This document shows positions 1 to 4,266 of a DNA stretch of 6,298 bases, piece by piece. Each line of letters opens with the position of its first letter. The stretch's first letter is position 1. The notes under the pieces are model-generated. The model had not been told where the DNA came from and did no database searches. It saw only the letters and a program-made list of their open reading frames with translations. The stretch is from Candidatus Peregrinibacteria bacterium (GTDB lineage: Bacteria > Patescibacteriota > Gracilibacteria > UBA1369 > UBA12463): the NCBI GenBank assembly GCA_023245695.1, contig JAHFJT010000058.1, positions 1-6,298 of the forward strand, in the 5' to 3' direction. The translations under genes were made by a program, and so were the position numbers.

Positions 1-552
1 GCGATCACCTTTGCACGAAAAAAGTTCCTCCCGTACATCGGCATGTCGCTCTACACGACATGGTACATTTTGAAATGGGCCATCATTCCACTGTTTCTCG
101 CCTTTATACTCCTCAATCAAGTCGTGGTCCCGGCATTTGTAGGTGAAGGCTCACTCGCGATGCTGATCTGGTTTGCACAACAAGTGACGCTGAATATCAC
201 CAATGCAGCCTTTGCCGTAATTCTTGCGGCGGCGATCATCCTTATTGTTATCCGTGCGATACGCTCCGTCTTCGCACCGTACGCGTTTGTCCAAGATGAG
301 AAAGGAATGAAAGAATCAGTAGAAACCAGTATTGCACTCACAAAAAACCGCTGGTGGCTCACGTTCGGATGCGTATTTCTGATGAACTTCCTCGCCAACT
401 CCATCTCTGCCAATCTCATCAATCGCATCTTCGAGACCTTCCTCGGCACTCAAGGTAGCGCTATCGAGATTACGTATATGATCACACGTGCCCTCGCGGG
501 AGGGGTCATCATGGTCTTCACCGCGTATCTATATCGCGCCATGAAAAAATAA
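1..552 (+). CDS. Multi-pass membrane protein, C-terminal part (5' end outside window)
   Basis: The frame is open from base 1, so the ATG at 43 is probably an internal Met and the true start lies upstream. In total 183 codons are visible, ending in TAA. The protein is strongly hydrophobic with about four membrane segments: around window codons 20-45 (WYILKWAIIPLFLAFILL), 65-88 (AAFAVILAAAIILIVI), 118-140 (WWLTFGCVFLMNF) and 160-178 (LAGGVIMVFTAYLY). Between the second and third is a conserved-looking amphipathic stretch, FAPYAFVQDEKGMKESVETS, followed by IALTKNRWW. That pattern (FAPY...V.DE..G..ESV..S..LTK.RWW) resembles the helix between membrane spans in DUF975 and GPDPase-membrane-domain-like bacterial proteins. 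The resemblance is from memory and gives no biochemical function. The gene converges on rplL and shares its terminator. Coding status is secure; the family is tentative. Confidence 0.85.
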   Translation, partial: AITFARKKFLPYIGMSLYTTWYILKWAIIPLFLAFILLNQVVVPAFVGEGSLAMLIWFAQQVTLNITNAAFAVILAAAIILIVIRAIRSVFAPYAFVQDEKGMKESVETSIALTKNRWWLTFGCVFLMNFLANSISANLINRIFETFLGTQGSAIEITYMITRALAGGVIMVFTAYLYRAMKK

Positions 553-627
553 AGATTCGCAGAGCTGGTGCATGTTTCAAAATAGTCTGTGTCCACCCTT
601 GGCTAGACAAAGTTAGACATCATTAAA

Positions 628-657
628 AAAAGACCCCAGATAATTCCGGGGTCTTTT
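628..657. terminator. Bidirectional intrinsic terminator between membrane gene and rplL
   Basis: A perfect 10-bp stem (AAAAGACCCC at 628-637 with GGGGTCTTTT at 648-657) encloses a 10-nt loop. Read on the plus strand it ends in TCTTTTATTTTTT. Read on the minus strand it ends in a run of seven T (complement of 625-631). It sits 75 bp after the plus-strand stop and about 40 bp after the rplL stop, between convergent genes, so it can end both transcripts. The interval 553-627 contains nothing else I can recognise. Confidence 0.93.
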
Positions 658-699
658 ATTTTTTGAATTAAGCGTGACGCTCAGTATTCAAATGAAGAT

Positions 700-1080
700 T
701 TACTTCATTTCAACCTTAGCACCTGCCTCTTCGAGAACCTTCTTCAACTTCTCGCCTTCTGCACGGTCGATACCTTCCTTAACCGGCTTAGGTGCGCCGT
801 CTACGAGGTCCTTAGCCTCCTTGAGTCCGAGACCAGTAGCCTCACGGACTGCCTTGATAACGTTGATCTTCTGTGCGCCTCCGTCTACGAGAGTAACGGT
901 GACAGTTGAGCTAGCTTCTTCAGCAGCACCACCAGCAGATGGCATAGCACCCATCATCATAGGAGCAGCAGCGGTTACGCCGAACTTCTCTTCCATAGCC
1001 TTTACAAGGTTTGAAAGATCGAGGACTGAGAGCTTTTCAACAGCCTCGAGAATCTTCTGAGCATCTGAACTAAGTTCCAT
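700..1080 (-). CDS. rplL: 50S ribosomal protein L7/L12
   Basis: This is the stalk protein that binds L10 as dimers and recruits and activates translation GTPases on the large subunit. The 126 residues match the usual length of about 120-128. Residues 1-35 form the dimerisation and L10-binding helices (SSDAQKILEAVEKLSVLDLS). Residues 36-58 are the Ala/Gly/Met-rich flexible hinge. Residues 59-126 are the globular C-terminal domain, with the family hallmark KINVIKAVREATGLGLKEAK at 71-90, a DLV..AP motif right after it, and the ending LEEAGAKVEMK. Leu, Ile and Met here occupy the usual factor-binding surface. It follows rplJ by 76 bp with no convincing promoter between, so it is probably co-transcribed. 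The ATG lies at 1080-1078. There is no Shine-Dalgarno sequence upstream, but the 15 nt before the start closely match those before rplJ. Confidence 0.98.
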   Translation of the reverse strand: MELSSDAQKILEAVEKLSVLDLSNLVKAMEEKFGVTAAAPMMMGAMPSAGGAAEEASSTVTVTLVDGGAQKINVIKAVREATGLGLKEAKDLVDGAPKPVKEGIDRAEGEKLKKVLEEAGAKVEMK

Positions 1081-1095
1081 AGGAATAGTTGGTTA
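1081..1095 (-). promoter_or_regulatory. Non-Shine-Dalgarno start context of rplL
   Basis: On the minus strand the bases directly before the rplL ATG read TAACCAACTATTCCT. The bases before the rplJ ATG (1682-1696) read TAACCACCAACTCCT, so 12 of 15 agree, and both are followed by ATGG. No purine-rich AGGAGG-like element is present. The shared CCT next to the start resembles the anti-Shine-Dalgarno sequence rather than its complement. Whether this is a real initiation signal is inference from two copies. Confidence 0.4.
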
Positions 1096-1151
1096 AAATA
1101 AATGTGAAATAATATATAGGGGGACAAATACGGGGACGGGAGCAAAAGCTC

Positions 1152-1165
1152 GCTGCTTACGCAGC
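1152..1165 (-). other. Small hairpin with the rplJ stop codon in a GTAA loop
   Basis: The minus strand reads GCTGC-GTAA-GCAGC: a 5-bp perfect stem closed by a GNRA-type tetraloop that contains the rplJ TAA stop codon. A second, weaker hairpin, GAGC-TTTT-GCTC (1140-1151), follows immediately. Neither has a downstream U-run, so they do not look like terminators. They could affect ribosome release, mRNA stability or coupling to rplL, or could be chance within coding sequence. Confidence 0.3.
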
Positions 1166-1681
1166 TCGCTTGGCAACAGCGTCGAGCGTACGAACGAACT
1201 TCGACAAGAGACCATGAAGGTTTCCGTGGAAGCCCTGGATTGGTGACTTCATCATGTAGACAAGCTTTGCGAGGAGTTCCTCCTTACCTGGGAGTGACGC
1301 ATACTCGAGCGCTTCTTTACCTGAGAGTACCTTGCCTTCAAAGAGACCTCCGAGAAGACCGAGCTTCTCGTGAGTTTTTGCGAGACTCTTGAGGAGTCTT
1401 GCTGGAGCAATAGGGTCTTCGAAGCCGACAGCCATAGCAACTGATCCTTCCATGACATCTCGTGGAATTTCAGTGTAGCCCTGTTCCTGTGCAGCCTTGC
1501 GGATCAATGTCTTTTTAGCGACCTTGTATCCGACCTTGTTTGCTCGTAACTCTCTTCGAATAGTCTGAACAGCGCCGACAGAGAGTCCTCGGAAGTCTGC
1601 GAAGAAGACGGATTTGCCTTCCTTGAAGAGCTCCTGAACCTCAGCGTACATTTCCTGTTTTTTTGCTTTCGATACAGCCAT
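1157..1681 (-). CDS. rplJ: 50S ribosomal protein L10
   Basis: L10 forms the base of the ribosomal stalk: it binds 23S rRNA near the GTPase centre and carries the L7/L12 dimers. In many bacteria the L10-L12 complex also binds its own mRNA leader. The 174 residues are of normal length. The N-terminal rRNA-binding domain is clear: SVFFADFRGLSVGAVQTIRR at 24-43, then the typical LRANKVGYKVAKKTLIRKA at 45-63. The middle has GSVAMAVGFEDPIAPARLL and GGLFEGKVLSGKEALEYASL, followed by the family PGKEELLAKLV motif at 131-141. The tail (GFHGNLHGLLSKFVRTLDAV) is the long helix that binds L7/L12. The start at 1681-1679 gives the expected MAVSKAKK N-terminus. It is the first gene of a two-gene operon with rplL. 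The usual neighbours rplK-rplA and rpoB-rpoC are not in the window. Confidence 0.98.
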   Translation of the reverse strand: MAVSKAKKQEMYAEVQELFKEGKSVFFADFRGLSVGAVQTIRRELRANKVGYKVAKKTLIRKAAQEQGYTEIPRDVMEGSVAMAVGFEDPIAPARLLKSLAKTHEKLGLLGGLFEGKVLSGKEALEYASLPGKEELLAKLVYMMKSPIQGFHGNLHGLLSKFVRTLDAVAKRAA

Positions 1682-1696
1682 AGGAGTTGGTGGTTA
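1682..1696 (-). promoter_or_regulatory. Non-Shine-Dalgarno start context of rplJ
   Basis: The minus strand reads TAACCACCAACTCCT directly before the rplJ ATG and is nearly the same as the element before rplL at 1081-1095. Read on the plus strand it looks like AGGAG, but no plus-strand gene starts there, so that resemblance is accidental. Its role as an initiation signal is inferred only from the repetition. Confidence 0.4.
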
Positions 1697-1717
1697 GAGA
1701 ATAAAAGTGGTGATTTT

Positions 1718-1734
1718 AGAGCGTTGTGCGCTCT
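1718..1734 (-). other. Leader hairpin between attenuator and rplJ start
   Basis: On the minus strand a perfect 6-bp stem AGAGCG / CGCTCT encloses the loop CACAA. It lies between the leader terminator and the rplJ start and is followed by AAAATCA, so it is not a terminator. It may separate the leader from the ribosome-binding region. Function is unknown. Confidence 0.4.
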
Positions 1735-1754
1735 CAGCCGGTTAATAGACGTAC

Positions 1755-1780
1755 AAAAAAATCCCTGCGCAGAGCAGAGA
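1755..1780 (-). terminator. Transcription attenuator in the rplJ leader
   Basis: On the minus strand TCTCTGC (1780-1774), loop TCTGC, then GCAGGGA (1768-1762) form a 7-bp stem with one G-U pair, followed directly by seven T (1761-1755). This is a complete intrinsic terminator. It lies about 75 nt upstream of the rplJ start and inside the operon transcript, so it can only work as an attenuator. Its upstream arm overlaps GTCTCTG (1781-1775), which is exactly complementary to CAGAGAC (1895-1889) near the 5' end of the leader. This offers a competing antiterminator helix. Confidence 0.82.
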
Positions 1781-1781
1781 C

Positions 1782-1900
1782 TTCAGTCAGCTTTATTTTT
1801 GGCCTTTCAGCTTTGAATAAAGAGTGCAATCTGCGGGGGACTTCTGCCCGTTTTCCTGTGCCTTTCGGCTTTGGTTGGGCTGCCACCGGTCTCTGATGCG
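1782..1900 (-). ncRNA. L10-type ribosomal protein leader (structured 5' UTR of rplJ-rplL)
   Basis: About 120 nt of structured, non-coding sequence runs from the predicted transcription start to the attenuator. Read on the minus strand, it has CAGAGACCGGTGGCAG near the 5' end, a GCC-GAAA-GGC hairpin with a GNRA loop (1869-1860), a possible GCCC/GGGC helix around it (1880-1877 with 1849-1846), and a CTTTATT/AATAAAG pairing (1822-1816 with 1797-1791). L10 leaders upstream of rplJ are a known family in which the L10-L12 complex binds and lowers operon expression, by attenuation in Bacillus subtilis. Position, length, 5' GAGACCGG-like motif and terminal attenuator all fit. I could not align it to a covariance model, so membership of that exact family is likely but unproven. 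Confidence 0.62.
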
Positions 1901-1907
1901 GTAGGAG

Positions 1908-1935
1908 ATTACAGGGGGAAGCTGCTGATTGTCAA
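1908..1935 (-). promoter_or_regulatory. Promoter of the rplJ-rplL operon
   Basis: On the minus strand there is a perfect -35 box TTGACA (1935-1930), a 16-bp spacer, and TGTAAT (1913-1908; 5 of 6 to TATAAT). An overlapping alternative -10 is TAATCT (1911-1906) with an 18-bp spacer. The start point would be near 1902-1897, giving a leader of roughly 215-220 nt. Confidence 0.75.
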
Positions 1936-1941
1936 ATGGAT

Positions 1942-1970
1942 TTGCAGGTTTTTTGAGGGGTGGGTATAAT
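1942..1970 (+). promoter_or_regulatory. Possible plus-strand promoter, back to back with the rplJ promoter
   Basis: A perfect TATAAT box lies at 1965-1970. At 17-bp spacing upstream is only a weak -35 (TTGCAG, 3 of 6). No plus-strand gene begins downstream before 2618. It would feed directly into the two-hairpin element at 1982-2028. Confidence 0.35.
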
Positions 1971-1976
1971 AAAGAT

Positions 1977-2029
1977 ACATTCGAGATTTTCTCGCGACCC
2001 CACTCAGAAATGAGTGGGACATATTTTTA
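1977..2029 (+). ncRNA. Candidate short RNA of about 50 nt with terminator
   Basis: Starting about 7 nt after the TATAAT box, the plus strand folds into hairpin 1 (CGAGA-TTT-TCTCG, 1982-1994) and hairpin 2 (CCCACTCA-GAAA-TGAGTGGG, 1999-2018), the latter with a perfect 8-bp stem and GNRA loop, followed by ACATATTTTTAT. Promoter, structure and U-run together could make a discrete small RNA. Alternatively hairpin 2 serves only as a terminator or processing site for the minus-strand toxin mRNA, whose stop is 19 bp away. In that direction no good U-run follows. I see no family match. Confidence 0.3.
1999..2028. terminator. Hairpin with U-run on the plus strand, next to the toxin stop codon
   Basis: A perfect 8-bp stem with a 4-nt loop (1999-2018) is followed on the plus strand by ACATATTTTT. 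The U-run starts six bases after the stem, so termination on the plus strand would be moderate. On the minus strand the hairpin is just downstream of the toxin gene but leads into a second hairpin without a T-run, so it may protect or process that 3' end instead. Confidence 0.5.
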
Positions 2030-2036
2030 TAAGAGA

Positions 2037-2423
2037 TTACGAGTAGAGATCAATAAAACCAGCTTTTATTTTTGAAAAATCTACATCGTCGAGTCGACCA
2101 ATTTTCGACCAAAGTCTTCGATGATCAATGGCTCTAGCCTGATGAAGACATGCAGCCATAATTTTAGCCTGATGCCGGAATTGAATATACCATGTGCCTT
2201 CCTTGAGCTTGGTTGTCGTTGGTATAACAAAATAAAAGCCACGAGCGAGTTTTTTAAGAACAACAACTGGCCGTGAAAATTTATGACTTTTCCCATTTAT
2301 TTCTTTTCCCACATTTTCACCAACACATGTCCACCAGACATCGCCCTCATTGACATGGGGTGATTGAATGACTTTTTCATCAAGGCGAGCTTTGAGGCCA
2401 ATCCATTCTAAGAATCGTTTCAT
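2037..2423 (-). CDS. PemK/MazF-family toxin-like protein (orphan)
   Basis: PemK/MazF toxins are small SH3-like-barrel endoribonucleases that cut mRNA and are normally held inactive by an antitoxin encoded next to them. This 128-residue protein has the family pattern in order: EGDVWW at 26-31 (the usual G-D/E-[IV]-W opening strand), SRPVVVLKKL at 50-59 (the RP-V-x-V-L loop), FYFVIPTTT at 63-71 (strand plus the Thr/Ser turn near the active site), QARAID at 95-100 followed by RL, and IGRLDD...KIKAGF at 108-122. Residues 1-22 form an extra N-terminal segment (MKRFLEWIGLKARLDEKVIQ) that classical MazF lacks. The start at 2423 has no Shine-Dalgarno sequence but gives the form I recall from Patescibacteria. 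No antitoxin-like gene flanks it: the minus-strand side upstream has only tiny ORFs. Whether it is an active toxin cannot be read from sequence. Confidence 0.85.
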   Translation of the reverse strand: MKRFLEWIGLKARLDEKVIQSPHVNEGDVWWTCVGENVGKEINGKSHKFSRPVVVLKKLARGFYFVIPTTTKLKEGTWYIQFRHQAKIMAACLHQARAIDHRRLWSKIGRLDDVDFSKIKAGFIDLYS

Positions 2424-2427
2424 GTAG

Positions 2428-2459
2428 CGGTATGTAAAATAATATCTTTCATAATACCG
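2428..2459. repeat. Inverted repeat just upstream of the toxin start
   Basis: CGGTAT (2428-2433) and ATACCG (2454-2459) are perfect 6-bp inverted arms 20 bp apart, with a few further symmetric pairs near the centre. The element ends five bases before the toxin ATG, so it covers the likely 5' leader or promoter. It could be an operator for an autoregulator or a weak mRNA hairpin over the start. Chance is also possible given the AT-rich composition. Confidence 0.3.
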
Positions 2460-2565
2460 AAGAGATCTAACAAAATGCTTACAAAAAGATGAATAATTTT
2501 AAAGCTGCTCAATTCCGTCCTAGGCCGGTACAGCACATCAGAAATCCATAACCCAAAGCTAAAAA

Positions 2566-2593
2566 TTGACAAAATAAAAAATAAATATATAAT
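2566..2593 (+). promoter_or_regulatory. Consensus promoter of the 540-residue gene
   Basis: The -35 is a perfect TTGACA (2566-2571) and the -10 a perfect TATAAT (2588-2593), separated by 16 bp of A/T-only sequence. Transcription should begin near 2600, leaving a leader of only about 18 nt before the ATG at 2618. The leader has no Shine-Dalgarno sequence at useful distance; the AGG in CAGGTATG is one base from the start. This should be a strong constitutive sigma-70-type promoter. Confidence 0.85.
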
Positions 2594-2617
2594 GTGCGCT
2601 TAGCCATATAGACAGGT

Positions 2618-4240
2618 ATGACCACTCTCAACACCTCAAAACCCCTCGACAGCACCTCATTTGACCTTCTGAAAGCTCAGGCCTGGTTTCCGAAATCCGC
2701 ACCAGTTTTTAGGGCTATCATCGAGCATGGGCAGACGACGACAATGGAGGATCTTGCCGAAGATCCGGTGGCAGGTCGTGAGTGGATGAAAAAACACTAC
2801 TCCCTTCTCAAGAAACTCGAACTTACGCTCGTACCGGAGCTCATGGGTATTCTCAAGTTTAATGATAACAATCTGAATGACGATCAGCGCGCAACGCTCG
2901 TAAAGCAAATCAGCATCCGTCTTCGAGAAGTCCTCCGGTGTGATCCCAATGAAATTATTGCGGAAAATGACGACAAGCTTACGCGCTTCATGAAGGGAAG
3001 TCTGCATCGCTCCATGCAGCTTAAATGGTTTATGGAATGCCTCAACGATCGCCGCTATCGTGGCATTATCCTCGGAAGATGTGAGCAGGTAAGGGATGCA
3101 TTTCAGGGTGCGATGGAAGAAGACGATGCCCTCACCGCGCAAATGATGATATCGATGAACGAGGCTGAGGGATATCTGACGATGATGCAGGATTACCTTG
3201 AAAAATTTCAACTCAGTGTACCGGACAATGCTCGACTGGCGACCACGACGCTCAAAAGTATGAATGCGGATCTTTTTTCGGATATCCAGGCGCATCAAGC
3301 CTATGAGGTTGCCGATTCATATACGATCGTCAAAGACCTCACTCCTGAGTCAATAATGGTCATAATGGCATCGTGTAGCCGCGCACCAGTGTTTGGATGG
3401 GAAGGAAAGGCGATCGGTATCGCGTCCATGGAAAGTGGCATGTACGAAGAGGCATTTCGAAATGGAGAAGTGAGCGTAGAGGCTCTGAAAAGCACAAAAG
3501 CAATAGCCGAGAAAATTCAGAAAATAATGGGTGTGCAAGAAAGTGATGTTCCGCCTGAATGGAGTGAAGACGATAATCAAGAAGATATTGGTACCTCGAT
3601 GCTTGCGAATTCCGCCTCTATTCCGTACATCGTAACCTGGGAGGGGCGAGTGAAAATTCCAGAAAGTACGGTAGGATTTGATGAACTTTTTTCGGCAATT
3701 TTGAAAGACAAAGAAAAGGGTGAGTACTATGCTGAAGTATTGAGATTCCAGCTTTTGTGGTATCTTCGGGCACTCACGTGCCGAAGCGAGATGCAGCCAA
3801 AAGACACCTCTCCAAGCAAGGTTATCAAAACGGTGCACAAGCCAAAACAGATTCCTTCGACGATTCGACTGAAGATGTTTCCGCGCGAATCCCAGTCGCC
3901 AAAACCAGTCGTGCCGCCGATGTTGAGTCCAGAAAATTCACAACCAGAGTCGGAAAATAATCCCCGAAAATCTCCGATCGAACACAAACGAAAACTCCCA
4001 AAAGGATTTTTTGCAACCCCTGCCGCGGTCACAGAGGCTGTGAAGCATGGTATCAACCTAGCGCAGGAGGTTCAAGATGATGGAGCCATTCGATACATCG
4101 AGACCTTTGTTCGTCCACGAAAGCTCGATACTCAGCACAGCGACGCAGTGAAAATTACAACCATTCAAGCAAGAATCCGAGAAAGTGCCGCTAGTCAAAT
4201 GGCATCCAATGGCGTTGACAAGCGAGGAATCCCATTATAG
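2618..4240 (+). CDS. Uncharacterised 540-residue soluble protein
   Basis: I do not recognise a family. No signal peptide or membrane segment is visible, so it is probably cytoplasmic. Residues 1-300 look alpha-helical and charged (for example KKHYSLLKKLELTLVPELMG, then DDQRATLVKQISIRLREVL). Around residues 305-325 there is an acidic stretch (VPPEWSEDDNQED). Residues 335-390 form a second ordered segment (SIPYIVTWEGRVKIPE, then YYAEVLRFQLLWYLRALTCR). Residues 390-460 are a Pro/Ser/Lys/Arg-rich, probably disordered, basic linker (PKPVVPP, HKRKLPKG). Residues 460-540 form a small C-terminal domain (GFFATPAAVTEAVKHGINLA, IRYIETFVRPRKL, IQARIRES). No catalytic motif stands out. The start is set by the perfect promoter only about 18 nt upstream. 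It is followed after 26 bp by the NHL-repeat gene in the same direction, which suggests a shared role. Confidence 0.85.
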   Translation: MTTLNTSKPLDSTSFDLLKAQAWFPKSAPVFRAIIEHGQTTTMEDLAEDPVAGREWMKKHYSLLKKLELTLVPELMGILKFNDNNLNDDQRATLVKQISIRLREVLRCDPNEIIAENDDKLTRFMKGSLHRSMQLKWFMECLNDRRYRGIILGRCEQVRDAFQGAMEEDDALTAQMMISMNEAEGYLTMMQDYLEKFQLSVPDNARLATTTLKSMNADLFSDIQAHQAYEVADSYTIVKDLTPESIMVIMASCSRAPVFGWEGKAIGIASMESGMYEEAFRNGEVSVEALKSTKAIAEKIQKIMGVQESDVPPEWSEDDNQEDIGTSMLANSASIPYIVTWEGRVKIPESTVGFDELFSAILKDKEKGEYYAEVLRFQLLWYLRALTCRSEMQPKDTSPSKVIKTVHKPKQIPSTIRLKMFPRESQSPKPVVPPMLSPENSQPESENNPRKSPIEHKRKLPKGFFATPAAVTEAVKHGINLAQEVQDDGAIRYIETFVRPRKLDTQHSDAVKITTIQARIRESAASQMASNGVDKRGIPL

Positions 4241-4261
4241 AGTGTCGCCTCTTTTTATAAT
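4215..4261 (+). promoter_or_regulatory. Possible internal promoter for the NHL-repeat gene
   Basis: TTGACA (4215-4220) lies in the 3' end of the preceding gene. At 17-bp spacing is TAGAGT (4238-4243, 4 of 6), which overlaps the stop codon. Separately, a perfect TATAAT lies at 4256-4261 without a good -35; a start point six bases on would be A4267, the first base of the ATG, giving a leaderless mRNA. Either could supply independent expression, but the boxes do not pair ideally and read-through from 2566-2593 is the simpler source. Confidence 0.35.
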
Positions 4262-4266
4262 GCCAC

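Larger units (their letters stand above)
2424..2617. other. AT-rich divergent intergenic region
   Basis: These 194 bp separate the minus-strand toxin gene from the plus-strand 540-residue gene. They hold the strong promoter at 2566-2593, the inverted repeat at 2428-2459, and otherwise low-complexity AT-rich DNA. There is no convincing gene. A 32-codon minus-strand ORF (2509-2607) and a 10-codon ORF (2420-2452) are the largest relevant open stretches I found on that strand. No good -35/-10 pair could be assigned to the toxin gene. Confidence 0.7.

Noticed and set aside
674..1060. 128-codon plus-strand open frame opposite rplL
   Set aside because: It is the antisense shadow of rplL, whose identity is certain. 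The translation is Ser/Thr/Ala-rich without any domain.
1682..1690. AGGAG on the plus strand as a ribosome-binding site
   Set aside because: No plus-strand gene starts downstream; it is the complement of the rplJ start context.
2509..2607. 32-codon minus-strand ORF, basic N-terminus then hydrophobic, possibly a small membrane peptide or missing antitoxin
   Set aside because: It overlaps the strong plus-strand promoter, and its hydrophobic content follows from the A/T-only sequence. It does not resemble an antitoxin and has no start signal.
2657..3838. Minus-strand frames of 213 and 162 codons inside the 540-residue gene
   Set aside because: They overlap a long gene with a consensus promoter, their translations look like random composition, and no start signals are visible.
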